DNA of 64,000 bases from VBAU01 sp036005185 (GCA_036005185.1 DASYQS010000038.1:186001-250000); one strand, 5' to 3'. Counted from the stretch's first letter, positions 18,413-27,535 are shown. Program-made: numbers and translations. The notes: generated from the sequence alone by a model not told the origin.

Positions 18413-21400
18413 TTAAAAAATAAATCTCAATCCAAACTGCATTTGCCAGCGTGATAACAGATCTGGGCTGGCAACAAATGTGCGCCTTGCTGTAGGATCA
18501 AATTGATAAGTTGGAACACTCCCCGCCAGCGAAACTGAAAGCGGCTGATAGTATCCTGAAGTGGTAGCATATTTTCTCACACCCCATTCACTGTTTAACA
18601 AATTACCTAAGTTAAGTACATCGATGCTGAATTGTACTGTTCTTGTTGACTTACCAGCTTTGAAATTAAAGTCCTGCAGTATTCGCAGATCAACCTGGCT
18701 AAACCATGGAGTTTCGGCTCCATATTTTTCTGTAAACTTTCCTCTTTTATTTTTTAAATAATCATCTTGCTCAATAAACCATTTCAATGCCACCCGTTGC
18801 GATGCAGCATTTTGTACTACACCATTTATATCGGTTAGCGGGGCAAAATTCATAGCGTCAATCTCCGCATCTGTTGGTACATAAAGCAAATCATTGCTCG
18901 CAGTTCCGTCATTGTTTATATCACCACCATACACATAAGCAAAGCGGTTGCCTGAGGTTAAACTTCCGAATAAGGATACTGTTGTAGCCAAGCCTTTTTT
19001 CACCCCGTATGCATACCTTTTTGATATGGCGCCGATAAAACGGTGTTTATTGCCATAAAGAGATGGCGTGAGCCTCGCTTCGTTTGCATTATTCAATATA
19101 GGATTACGATCAAAAGCATCACTGGATATTTCAGCCGATATAGAACTGGCATCCTTTGCCACCAGGTAATTATATGCTGCCATTGCAAACAAACCGCCGG
19201 CAAAATTTTGTTGCGCTTGTATGCTAATATTAAATTGATATCCAACATCAGTATTTGTAAAAACATAAGCATTGGCAGCACCCTGATCACCTGCCCCTGT
19301 ATAAATTTTTCTTTTGTCACCAGTTCCTGAATTCAAGGTACCGGTAGGAGTACCCAATTTATAGTTGCGTACCATCATTCCTTTTACATCTTTTGTGTAG
19401 GCCGCATCAAAAGAAAAAATAGTTCCATAAGGGATTTTGAAATCTGTTCCTACATTGGTTCTCCATACTTGAGGCCACCTAAAATCTTTATCTGTTGCAT
19501 TATAGAAAAAGCTGAATGGGTTTCCTATATGATTGCCTATCCAAACAAATGGAAAGCGGCCCGTAAATAATCCTGAGCCTCCTCTTATTTGTACACTTCG
19601 GTTGCCTTTTACATCCCAGTTAAAGCCAAGCCTTGGTGAGAATAATAATCCTTTAGGTAACCTGGTATTATCAAGATCCTTCCCTACTCCATTGGTTACA
19701 CGTTTTCCATCCTTATCAAATAAGGTAAGATTATCATTATTTGGAACAGTCGGCTCCCCTGTCGTATATGAACCTGCAAAAGTGCCATCAGCATTCAGGT
19801 TTGCACTCTCATAACTGGCATTAAAATAAACTGCCTTATCTACTCTCAATCCGTAAGTAAGCTTGAATCGCTCAGTGGCCTGCCATTCATCTTGAGCATA
19901 AGCGGAGAGTTGTCCCACTGTTAAAAAATACCAGGTCCATTTATCAGCCGCGGCATGATTCTTTGCGAAGTTAACATCCACATCAAGGGGATATGCTCCA
20001 AAAACAACTTTACCGCCTACAGGCACACTATCTTTAAATGTTTGAATATCTGTATCCCAAAATAAAGTAGGCCCATAACCCGTCAAGTTAAATGAATTTC
20101 CAAATTTGAATGACTCGTACGAAGCCCCTACTGTAATACTGTGGTTCTTCTTATAAATGGTAAAATCATTTGTTGCCTGAAAGGCATCCTGATTTAAACG
20201 ATTGAAAATTGAAAAAGGCTCATGACCCGCTACAATATATCTTGTACCGTATTTAGAAATATTCACCACCGGGAAGGGTGTCGAAAATGGATTTCTTTTG
20301 TCTCTGAAGATCGTATATACAAGTCTTAGCTTATTTGCATAATTACCTTTCCAGTTTGATTTCAATTCAGAGCTGAATGAATTCAGTTTATTCACGATCT
20401 CGTATCCTGAATTCCTGAACTGAAGTGTGGTATAATCAGGGCCGCGGCGGCCAATGGCACTGGGATGTGCAGGTTTGTCTTTGCTAGCGTCAAGACCATT
20501 ATAGGTAAAGGAGAGTTTATGCACCTCACTGATGTTCCAATCAATTTTTGCCAGCCATTTATAATTTGTTTGGTCAAGAGTGAAGCCTTGGTAAGGACCT
20601 GTTTCATAATTGAATCTTGTTTTTAAGATATTACTGACAGCGATAAGATCCTGTTCCAACACTCTTGATGTGTTAGGCTTGCCGGCATTCGAAGCATTTC
20701 TTGCAACATAAGCAGTAGCCTCATCACTTCGTTGCTCTGTTTCAAAGCTTAAAAAATAAAACAATTTATTTTTAATGACCGGACCGCCAAATGCAGCGCC
20801 TACCTGTAGCTGCTTAAGTTCAGGCACAGTGAGCTCGGTTTTATCAACTTTTTTACCTGTTAGGCTTTGATTTCGATAAAAACCATAAACAGTTCCTGCA
20901 AAGGTATTGCTGCCCGATTTTGTTACCGTGTTTATGCCCGCACCAGTGAACCCAGCTTGTGTAACATCGTAAGGAGCAATATTAACCTGCATCTGATCAA
21001 TAGCATCAAGAGAAATAGGCTGAGCATTGGTTTGACCACCAGGTGTGGGAGCATCCAATCCGAATGGATTATTAAATACAGCACCATCCAGCGAAAAATT
21101 ATTGTACTGGCCATTTCTTCCCGCAAAAGATAATCCATTATAAGTTGCTGAAGCCGATGGCGTCAATCGCAAATAATCATCTGCTGAACGAGAGATAGTT
21201 GGAAGCGTACGAATAAGCCTGTTATTAATATTAGTGGAAGCTCCCGTACGTTTATCGTCAAATATCCTGGACCGACCAATCACCGTTACATTACCGATCT
21301 CTGTTGATTTTTCTTCAAGTTTGAATTCAACCGTATTATTCAATCCCAGTTCAAGAAAAATATTTTCAGAAACTGCTTTTTGATAGCTTACATGATTGAC

Positions 21401-21655
21401 GGTAATTCTATAAGGCCCTCCCACTCTCAAAAGAGGAACTATAAACCTTCCATCGGCTCTAGTGGCAACAGTTTGACTGATGCCTGCGTCAGGGTATTCG
21501 ATTAAGACGGTGGCTGAAGCCAAGGGCGAATTCTTTGAATCTTTTACTATGCCATTTAGCGTAGCCGTAGTAACCTGTCCAAACACAGAATGTGTGGCGG
21601 TCAGAAAAATGATAACCAAAAAACCATAAATTTCTTGAGGAATTTTCTTTCTCAT
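18413..21655 (-). CDS. Oar-like TonB-dependent receptor with carboxypeptidase-regulatory N-terminal domain
   Basis: A 1080-residue outer-membrane receptor. Signal peptide ~1-26, then a CarboxypepD_reg domain (~30-115, TATLNGIVKDSKNSPLASAT split by its turn), a TonB plug (~130-250, with RNGQYNNFSLDGAVFNNPFG and GAGINTVTKSGSN), and a 22-strand-type barrel ending in Phe (LRFIF). The plug lacks a SusD partner downstream, and the barrel resembles Oar/OmpA-related TonB receptors rather than SusC, so substrate may be a peptide or other non-glycan ligand. It heads a run with the lipoprotein and small barrel genes. Family firm, ligand unknown. Confidence 0.88.
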   Translation of the reverse strand: MRKKIPQEIYGFLVIIFLTATHSVFGQVTTATLNGIVKDSKNSPLASATVLIEYPDAGISQTVATRADGRFIVPLLRVGGPYRITVNHVSYQKAVSENIFLELGLNNTVEFKLEEKSTEIGNVTVIGRSRIFDDKRTGASTNINNRLIRTLPTISRSADDYLRLTPSASATYNGLSFAGRNGQYNNFSLDGAVFNNPFGLDAPTPGGQTNAQPISLDAIDQMQVNIAPYDVTQAGFTGAGINTVTKSGSNTFAGTVYGFYRNQSLTGKKVDKTELTVPELKQLQVGAAFGGPVIKNKLFYFLSFETEQRSDEATAYVARNASNAGKPNTSRVLEQDLIAVSNILKTRFNYETGPYQGFTLDQTNYKWLAKIDWNISEVHKLSFTYNGLDASKDKPAHPSAIGRRGPDYTTLQFRNSGYEIVNKLNSFSSELKSNWKGNYANKLRLVYTIFRDKRNPFSTPFPVVNISKYGTRYIVAGHEPFSIFNRLNQDAFQATNDFTIYKKNHSITVGASYESFKFGNSFNLTGYGPTLFWDTDIQTFKDSVPVGGKVVFGAYPLDVDVNFAKNHAAADKWTWYFLTVGQLSAYAQDEWQATERFKLTYGLRVDKAVYFNASYESANLNADGTFAGSYTTGEPTVPNNDNLTLFDKDGKRVTNGVGKDLDNTRLPKGLLFSPRLGFNWDVKGNRSVQIRGGSGLFTGRFPFVWIGNHIGNPFSFFYNATDKDFRWPQVWRTNVGTDFKIPYGTIFSFDAAYTKDVKGMMVRNYKLGTPTGTLNSGTGDKRKIYTGAGDQGAANAYVFTNTDVGYQFNISIQAQQNFAGGLFAMAAYNYLVAKDASSISAEISSDAFDRNPILNNANEARLTPSLYGNKHRFIGAISKRYAYGVKKGLATTVSLFGSLTSGNRFAYVYGGDINNDGTASNDLLYVPTDAEIDAMNFAPLTDINGVVQNAASQRVALKWFIEQDDYLKNKRGKFTEKYGAETPWFSQVDLRILQDFNFKAGKSTRTVQFSIDVLNLGNLLNSEWGVRKYATTSGYYQPLSVSLAGSVPTYQFDPTARRTFVASPDLLSRWQMQFGLRFIF

Positions 21656-21875
21656 AGCAGTTGTATTGGGTTAAAAAAAACCTTAGATGGCAGATCGTTC
21701 GATGGCTAATCAGAGCGGGTGAATTTAAAGTTAGCCCTTTCCCCTTAAAACACATTAAATATTTTGAATTTATGTGGGATACATTAAAAACTTAACATCA
21801 TACCCCCGAAAGGTCATTAACCGAGCGTACAAATATTTATTTTTACTGTATTCCATTTCAAACTTATATTCATCA

Positions 21876-22589
21876 ATGAGTTCACCTGGATGGGATAGTT
21901 TTTGGAAAAGTCACAACCGGCCATTTAATGAAGTAATGAAGATCAGCACAACTTTTTTTGCTGCGCAAATAGAAAAGTTGTTTGGCTTAAACCCAATACA
22001 TGAGGTTCTTGATTACGGATGTGGGCCAGGTTTTCTAGCAGATTATTTAACAAACAAAAAAATTCAGATAACTGGTGTTGATATAAACACATCCTCCATA
22101 GAACATAATAAAAATAATCATCCTGAATCTTTGTATTTTCTTATTACTTCAGACATAGAAGAAGACAAATCCATCTTCGAAAGCCATTTGAAGGAAAAAA
22201 AATTTGATTTTATAATTCTTTTAAGTGTAGTGCAGTACTTTAAAAATACAGATGAGTTAAACAAGACAATCAAAATGTTTCTTCCTTATCTGAAAGAGGA
22301 TGGAAAAATAATACTAGCTGACGTGATCGATCCGAGCACCTCATCCGCTAATGATGCCGTTTCGTTATTTATTCATTGCGTCAAAAAAGTGAAGCCCTTT
22401 GTTTTCTTTCGATTTATATTCTATTTGCTTTCTTCTGATTATAAAAGGTTCTCAAAGAATGTCAAATTGCTTAGATTATCGGAACAATCCATTCATCAAA
22501 TTGCAAATGTCAATCTGTTGAATTGTAAAAAAGTGAATGGCTTAACTATTCACCCTACCCGTACAAATTATGTTTTAAGTAAGAATTGA
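21876..22589 (+). CDS. Class I SAM-dependent methyltransferase
   Basis: A 237-residue methyltransferase of the Methyltransf_11/25 kind. Motif I is VLDYGCGPGFLADYL, the acidic end of strand 2 is GVDIN, and motif IV is FDFIILLSVVQYF. The frame opens at a GTG (21774), but the ATG at 21876 lies just before the conserved region and avoids a hydrophobic out-of-family N-terminus. Residues ~150-190 (CVKKVKPFVFFRFIFYLL) are unusually hydrophobic and could contact membrane or lipid-like substrate. It is divergent from the TonB receptor. Substrate unknown. Confidence 0.83.
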   Translation: MSSPGWDSFWKSHNRPFNEVMKISTTFFAAQIEKLFGLNPIHEVLDYGCGPGFLADYLTNKKIQITGVDINTSSIEHNKNNHPESLYFLITSDIEEDKSIFESHLKEKKFDFIILLSVVQYFKNTDELNKTIKMFLPYLKEDGKIILADVIDPSTSSANDAVSLFIHCVKKVKPFVFFRFIFYLLSSDYKRFSKNVKLLRLSEQSIHQIANVNLLNCKKVNGLTIHPTRTNYVLSKN

Positions 22590-22732
22590 TAAGCCACTAT
22601 TTGGGACACATTTGAAAATTAAAATATCCTCATTCGTATAATTTCTCGTACCAACCCGATAACAACTTTCAAAATCTTTCGCAAAAACCCTCAATCAAAA
22701 GCCCTTTGCTCTTTTATTTATAAACATTCTAT

Positions 22733-22739
22733 TATCTTG
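22733..22739 (+). promoter_or_regulatory. Candidate -7 promoter element of L,D-transpeptidase gene 2
   Basis: TATCTTG lies 18 bp before the GTG start, in the same CATTCTATTATCTTG context as at 14915-14929. About 100 bp further up, a second shared block (GTATAAtTTCTCGTAcCAA-type) precedes both genes. Confidence 0.5.
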
Positions 22740-22756
22740 GAAGCAAACTAATCCCT

Positions 22757-23506
22757 GTGAAGACCAAAGTTGTAATTCCGGCTATAGCTGTATTTACTCT
22801 CTTCATTATCTCATGCACTGATCTTGAGAAAAGTAGCTTTGATAAATCATTAGCTGAAACTAAAGAAAAGAAAGAGACCCGCCTGGTTAAGGCGAAGAAA
22901 AAAACAAAAAAGAAAATCACCCTTGCCAAGAAAAGAAAAACCGAAACATCACCGGCGACGAGTGATGAGAACGAGGTAGAGTCACCGGCACCAGCAGAAA
23001 ATTCAACAATGGTCAGCATTCTTGCGAACAAAATCAATGCTTATGCCGCTCAAAATGGATATTCAACCAAATACTGCTTTTTAGTGGACATGAGCTTGGC
23101 AAGCGGACGCAAGCGCTTTTTTGTTTACGATCTTGAAGACAACTCCATTGTTTTTTCCGGTCTCGCAGCACACGGAAGCTGTAATGAAACCTTTCTTTCC
23201 AGGCCCAGATTCTCCAATGCATCCAATTGTGGATGCAGTTCCTTGGGTAAATACAAGGTAGGAGAATTTTATCGCGGCCAATATGGAAAATCCTTCAGGC
23301 TGTACGGATTGGATAATAGCAACTCCAATGCTTTCAAAAGAGCTGTAGTTATTCACGGGTATGATTGTGTTCCAGATCAAGAAATTTATCCACGAGTTCT
23401 TTGCAATAGCCTTGGCTGTGTTATGGTTTCGTACCATTTTTTTGATAAGCTCACACGCGTCATCCAAAAATCTGATAAACCAATCGTGTTATGGGTTTAT
23501 CAATAA
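22757..23506 (+). CDS. Murein L,D-transpeptidase catalytic domain lipoprotein, copy 2
   Basis: A 249-residue paralogue of the protein at 14948. The GTG start aligns exactly with the ATG of copy 1 (both preceded by AATCCCT), so I accept it. Signal peptide with lipobox IISC (Cys20) is followed by a Lys-rich stretch (~36-63) and a Ser/Glu/Pro linker, about 30 residues longer than in copy 1. The catalytic domain (~90-249) has His200 in VIHGY and Cys221 in SLGC. The basic linker may bind anionic wall polymers or the inner face of the outer membrane; that is inference. Predicted periplasmic crosslinking enzyme. Confidence 0.85.
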   Translation: MKTKVVIPAIAVFTLFIISCTDLEKSSFDKSLAETKEKKETRLVKAKKKTKKKITLAKKRKTETSPATSDENEVESPAPAENSTMVSILANKINAYAAQNGYSTKYCFLVDMSLASGRKRFFVYDLEDNSIVFSGLAAHGSCNETFLSRPRFSNASNCGCSSLGKYKVGEFYRGQYGKSFRLYGLDNSNSNAFKRAVVIHGYDCVPDQEIYPRVLCNSLGCVMVSYHFFDKLTRVIQKSDKPIVLWVYQ

Positions 23507-23723
23507 ACAAATTGACCTCGGCGTACAAAATTTGAATTCAAAAATTCCAAGTTAGATCGAACTACGATTTGTGAAAAGCCGTAGTTCCACTTTTACTGTA
23601 AATTCATTTACACGAATTCGAGAAAAACATGTTACTAATAAAAAAGATCGGTAAAGAATGGTTTATCTATACCGATCGTTCAGGATAAAGTTTTTTAGGT
23701 CAAGGTTTATATGATTAAAAAGA

Positions 23724-23773
23724 CGGGAGCCCGAGGTTAGAAACGATCACACTTGCTCGGGCCTACCGTCCCG
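23724..23773 (-). terminator. Intrinsic terminator of the lipoprotein gene
   Basis: Read on the minus strand, paired arms CGGGA/TCCCG and GCCCGAG/CTCGGGC form a bulged hairpin followed by TCTTTTTAAT. It starts 18 bp after the stop of the gene at 23791. A separate 8-bp hairpin (GATCGGTA/TACCGATC, 23645-23676) with a downstream T-run serves the + strand L,D-transpeptidase gene. Confidence 0.65.
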
Positions 23774-23790
23774 ATAATTCAAAACAATTC

Positions 23791-24423
23791 TTAATGCAAA
23801 TCTATCAGTGGATTGGTCCAATTAAAGGCACCATCCGGATTATATGCCCAGACCCAGGCATGCACCAGCCAAAAAGGAAAACCTGAGTCGTCCTTCCATA
23901 CATCAGCTGACCCGGTAAAACCCTCCGGCTTTGGATATGTAAGCGGAACTGCATATTCCACTGCTACTAGTTCCTGAATTCCACGGTCGTTTTTGTTATA
24001 GACAAGTATCTCCGGTTCCCTGATGTCAAATTTTGAATCTACTATTGACGATTTCATGAAGTGGTGCCCCATGTGTTCAACATCGACCTCAATATCTGCG
24101 TATCCATCTTTAATGGCGTTCTCGATATTGCGGTATCTTGCTGTTGCAGCACGGGCCTGCTGCAGTTCCCATATTGTTTGTGATGAAAGACTGGTATAAT
24201 TAGTAACAATATCGCTCTCAGCATTCACAACGCGGCTATTTGCGTTTTGAATGTCTTCAGTTGGTGTAGTTGCACCTTCTTTCTTGCATGCTGTAAACAC
24301 AAGACCGATCAGGATCAGTAAACAGAAATAGAATGGAAGGCTGAAGATAACACCATATGATGATTGGTGTCTGGCAAAAGATTTCCTGTTGCAGCGTAAG
24401 ACGCTGCTAAATAAATTTTTCAT
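23791..24423 (-). CDS. Conserved hypothetical lipoprotein with His/Trp-rich motifs
   Basis: A 210-residue lipoprotein: a long, basic N-region, a hydrophobic core (~25-43) and lipobox FTAC (Cys46). Recognisable conserved points are YRNIENAIKDGY, MGHHFM, EPEILVY, LVAVEYAVP and HAWVWAYNPDG. I have seen this motif set in uncharacterised secreted proteins but know no assigned activity; paired His and Trp residues would suit metal or heme binding (inference). It is followed on the same strand, upstream, by the small DUF4242 gene and the DUF4242 regulator, so the three may be connected. Confidence 0.65.
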   Translation of the reverse strand: MKNLFSSVLRCNRKSFARHQSSYGVIFSLPFYFCLLILIGLVFTACKKEGATTPTEDIQNANSRVVNAESDIVTNYTSLSSQTIWELQQARAATARYRNIENAIKDGYADIEVDVEHMGHHFMKSSIVDSKFDIREPEILVYNKNDRGIQELVAVEYAVPLTYPKPEGFTGSADVWKDDSGFPFWLVHAWVWAYNPDGAFNWTNPLIDLH

Positions 24424-24502
24424 TTTTCTTGTTTTTAAGATTTAAATAATTGGTGAATCCTCAAAAAAAGAATGAAAATGCTGATGGTAAATTTATCAAG
24501 AG

Positions 24503-24775
24503 TCAATTTGCATAAGCCGGGCTGATTACCGACGAGATTTCACTAATGGTGTTGGCAGGGAAGCTCCCTTTCTTAGCATGTTCTCTGATCAATTCTTCGT
24601 TTTCAGCTTTGTAAACACAGTAAAATTTATTGCCGTTTACGTAGCTATGGAGCCATTCAATACTAGGGCCCATTTCTTTTAATACTTTACAAGAGGCTCG
24701 CGAAATTGCCTTTAACTGCCCAGTAGTTAATTTACCAGCGTCGGGAATTTCCCGCTCAATTACATAAGTTTTCAT
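24503..24775 (-). CDS. DUF4242 (putative nickel-binding ferredoxin-like) protein
   Basis: A 90-residue single-domain DUF4242 protein. Typical elements are the opening MKTYVIEREIPDAGKLT, the central WLHSYVNGNKFYCVYKAENEE and the end HAKKGSFPANTISEISSVI. The domain has a dimeric ferredoxin-like fold; a Streptomyces member binds nickel, which gave the family its name, but the ligand here is unproved. It lies 79 bp from the lipoprotein gene and ~250 bp from the DUF4242/AraC regulator, whose N-terminal domain is the same fold. Likely cytoplasmic. Confidence 0.8.
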   Translation of the reverse strand: MKTYVIEREIPDAGKLTTGQLKAISRASCKVLKEMGPSIEWLHSYVNGNKFYCVYKAENEELIREHAKKGSFPANTISEISSVISPAYAN

Positions 24776-24947
24776 TTCAATTGCGTTTGAGGTTTTTTAA
24801 TTGTTGTGCCGTTGCCTTTGACCTATGGAGGCATAACCAGAGAGGAGCATTTGCAATAAGCAGATTGCTTAGGTTGGTGATCGTTTCATAATATTTTACG
24901 AGTTAAGTGTAGTCAAAGATACCATTGAGAAATACAGAAGAGCTATA

Positions 24948-25004
24948 ACAAATCGTTCAATGAATGGTAAATGGTATAAAACAAATCGTTCAATAAATGG
25001 TAAA
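24948..25004. repeat. Direct repeat of 24 bp with 33-bp period
   Basis: ACAAATCGTTCAATGAATGG plus GTAAA-type sequence occurs at 24948-24971 and again at 24981-25004 with one mismatch. A third AATCGTT follows at 25011 and pairs with AACGATT at 25020-25026 to make a hairpin just after the regulator's stop. The repeat lies between the regulator and the small DUF4242 gene, so it could be a regulator-binding site or part of a terminator. Confidence 0.6.
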
Positions 25005-25025
25005 ATTCAATCGTTGAAAAAACGA

Positions 25026-26126
25026 TTAATGCAGCAGATCAAGATAAGCCATTGGCAGCAGGCCATATTTCTTCTTAAAGCATTTTGTGAAATAAGATGG
25101 GCTGGTAAACCCAGAATCGAAGGTTATTTGCGCAATGCTATAATGTTGTTTCTTCATCAGGTCTTTTGCTTTTTCAAGCCTAAATTCTTTCAAAAGTATA
25201 TTCGGAGATAAACCGGTAAGTGCAATTGTTTTTCTGTACAACTGTGATTTGCTCATTGCCATTGATTGGCAATAATCGTCAATATCAAAATCAGGATTTT
25301 GCCAGTTCTCTTCCAATTTAGTGAATAATAATTCCAGCAAAGTTTCATCCTGAGGTGCTAAGGTTAAAAAATTACCTCCGCCATTTTGTAAATAATCTTT
25401 TGAAACAAGCTCTTTGACAGAAGAAACCATCGCCACCTGAAAGTATTTGGCAACTGCGCACATATATTTCGCTAATTGTATGGTATCACCAAACAATTTG
25501 TTGCTCTTTTCGATAGGTTCCCCCGCATTGATACCCATTTTAAAACCAATTGCACCCGCGTCGCTATTCGGGATATCTTTTTGAATAGCTAAAGCACATG
25601 AAACCGCTGCAGCAGCTGAAGCAAATGAAATAATAAACCCGCTTCCTCCATGCTCTACCTCTCTGCCTCCATATTGCACCAGGTTCTTTCTAATAATATT
25701 GTTATGCTGGCCTAGCAGCTCATTTGCTTTTTCAATCCCGAATTTATGCTGCAGCAAAACGGGATCAGTGATCTTTGTTACCAGTAAAATGCGAAATGAG
25801 GGGTCTTTGAAAATCTTTAATCCCTCATCCGAAATTCCTGCCTCCGGTGGATCATATATCCTTCCCAAAAAGGATTCTACAACTGTACTGCTTACCTCGA
25901 TTATTTTATTAGGGATCAACCCATGGGCCTTTCTGTGCATTTCTTCCACGGCCTGTTTATCGGGAGCTTCTACAAGGCAAAATATAGTTTCTCGCTTCTC
26001 GTCGACCCAATAAGTCATGGCTTTACAGCCGTATTCTCCCTGATGAAGCAGATCCTTTCTATGGGCTTCGGCAACATCCTTAGCCTTAACACCGGGAACA
26101 ATATGTACGTCCATATAGATGGGCAT
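25026..26126 (-). CDS. DUF4242 / degenerate nucleotide-cyclase-like / AraC HTH fusion regulator
   Basis: A 366-residue three-domain protein. Residues ~1-90 are a DUF4242 domain (YMDVHIVPGVKAKDVAEAH ... RETIFCLVEAPDKQAVEEMH). Residues ~110-265 align with class III adenylate/guanylate cyclases: MGINAGEPIEK and LFGDTIQLAKYMCAVAK match the conserved 'GI-x-G' and 'GDTVNLAAR' segments, but the two metal-binding Asp positions are lost (VTKITD and GGSG instead of FADI and GDG), so catalysis is unlikely. Residues ~270-366 are an AraC/XylS double HTH (AMSKSQLYRKTIALTG ... FDSGFTSPSYFTKCFKKKYG). It probably senses a small ligand or metal and regulates neighbouring genes. Fusion continuity is certain; the role is inferred. 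Confidence 0.85.
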   Translation of the reverse strand: MPIYMDVHIVPGVKAKDVAEAHRKDLLHQGEYGCKAMTYWVDEKRETIFCLVEAPDKQAVEEMHRKAHGLIPNKIIEVSSTVVESFLGRIYDPPEAGISDEGLKIFKDPSFRILLVTKITDPVLLQHKFGIEKANELLGQHNNIIRKNLVQYGGREVEHGGSGFIISFASAAAAVSCALAIQKDIPNSDAGAIGFKMGINAGEPIEKSNKLFGDTIQLAKYMCAVAKYFQVAMVSSVKELVSKDYLQNGGGNFLTLAPQDETLLELLFTKLEENWQNPDFDIDDYCQSMAMSKSQLYRKTIALTGLSPNILLKEFRLEKAKDLMKKQHYSIAQITFDSGFTSPSYFTKCFKKKYGLLPMAYLDLLH

Positions 26127-26258
26127 TCTCTCTCTTTTTAATCTCTGAAGATAATATTTTTTTATTCGCTGGGTAATAGATCTTGGCTAATTCCCAGGCT
26201 TTTTCTTTTTTGAGCAAGCCGAGGCGGAAAAAATATAACTTTAATAAAAATCAGGCAA

Positions 26259-27317
26259 GTGAGACCAGTAGCTTTAATTATTGCACTTCATTTATTTTCG
26301 CCATCTCAAAATAATATTTATAGTCAAACCTATCTGGGCGAAATAAAAAAAATTGCCATTAGTTTTATTAATTCACTTAACCCGTTACAAAAAAGATCGG
26401 CTCTTCTTGCATTTAATGATACCGCGAGGGTAAAATGGAACAATCTGCCAATTGGCCTAAGAGCCAGGGCAGGAATCAGCATTGGTAACCTGAATGATGA
26501 GCAGCGCAAATTACTTCACAGCATACTTTCTATTTCGCTTAGCTCGCAAGGCTATCTTAAAGCTACGAGCATTATGCATTTAGACAATTTATTGAACCTA
26601 TATTTTGATAGCCTTTATTTTCGAAAATCAATGAATGATTCTGATTATGCCGAAATAAAAAGATTAAAATTTTCGCATAATAATTATTTTATCGCTTTTT
26701 TTGGTTCACCTGCCGATACTGTGTGGAGCTATAAAATTGAAGGGCATCATCTTTCGCTCAATTTCACTTTCATCAATAAACAACTTTCTGTTTCTCCATT
26801 TTTTGTAGGTAGTGACCCCGCTGAATTTCCAATAACGCAATATGCAGGCTGGCGAGTACTTGGGCAAGAAGAAGACCTTGGAATTAAATTAATTCAATCG
26901 CTTAACCCACTGCAACAGCAAAAAGCAACAATGAATGCTGCCATTCCTCAGGATATAATTACCAGCGCTGAAAGTGGAAAACGATTAATTGATAATTGGG
27001 GCATCAAAAGCTCCGAGTTAACAAAAAAGCAGAAGGATATTCTACAATACATAATTCGTGAATTTGTTTTCAACATGGAATATGAAAAAGCAATTATTGA
27101 GTATGACAAGATCATGAAAGGGAGCATTGATAATATTTATTTTGGATGGATTGGCAATTATGAAGAAACAAGGCCTCATTATTATGTTCTAAATGGTCCA
27201 AGTTTTTTAATTGAATTTGATAACCGTGGTAATCATATCCATGCTATTTGGCGGGAAAAAGGAAATGAATTTGGCGAGGATGTTTTGAAGAAGCATTATT
27301 TGCTTGAAAAACATTAG
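26259..27317 (+). CDS. DUF3500 domain-containing secreted protein
   Basis: A 352-residue protein with a signal peptide (~1-23, ending IYSQ) from a GTG start; no in-frame ATG lies near the domain. DUF3500 features run through residues ~35-330: LNPLQKRSALLAFND, KWNNLP, RAGISIGNL, FFGSPADTVWSYKIEGHHLSLNFT and HAIWREKGNEFG. A second 'SLNPLQQQKA' at ~213 echoes the first, suggesting two related halves. DUF3500 proteins are secreted and uncharacterised; some sit near hydrolases. It is divergent from the DUF4242 regulator by 132 bp and could be one of its targets. Confidence 0.8.
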   Translation: MRPVALIIALHLFSPSQNNIYSQTYLGEIKKIAISFINSLNPLQKRSALLAFNDTARVKWNNLPIGLRARAGISIGNLNDEQRKLLHSILSISLSSQGYLKATSIMHLDNLLNLYFDSLYFRKSMNDSDYAEIKRLKFSHNNYFIAFFGSPADTVWSYKIEGHHLSLNFTFINKQLSVSPFFVGSDPAEFPITQYAGWRVLGQEEDLGIKLIQSLNPLQQQKATMNAAIPQDIITSAESGKRLIDNWGIKSSELTKKQKDILQYIIREFVFNMEYEKAIIEYDKIMKGSIDNIYFGWIGNYEETRPHYYVLNGPSFLIEFDNRGNHIHAIWREKGNEFGEDVLKKHYLLEKH

Positions 27318-27446
27318 GAAAACGCATGACGACAACTAAAGCAGAGACAATTAAATTTATTTTTATCACAAGTCTTGGATTCTTGATCACTCAGCGCACT
27401 TACTTCTATACAAATAGCGTCGTGACAAAAAGGTTGTGCTAGACTA

Positions 27447-27476
27447 AAAGATTTCTCGAGCGAAATCTTTTTTCGT
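27447..27476 (+). terminator. Intrinsic terminator after the DUF3500 gene
   Basis: A 9-bp stem (AAAGATTTC/GAAATCTTT) with loop TCGAGC runs into TTTTTT. It is 130 bp past the DUF3500 stop and 60 bp before the stop of the convergent OmpA gene, and may serve both. Confidence 0.7.
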
Positions 27477-27535
27477 GAAGTGACACAAAATTTATAAAGA
27501 TCGGCAAAAAGGCAGTAGAGAGAAAAACTGTCGAG

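Noticed and set aside
18375..18413. SusC/SusD polysaccharide locus around the large TonB receptor
   Set aside because: The receptor is Oar-like, and the neighbouring lipoprotein has no SusD features.
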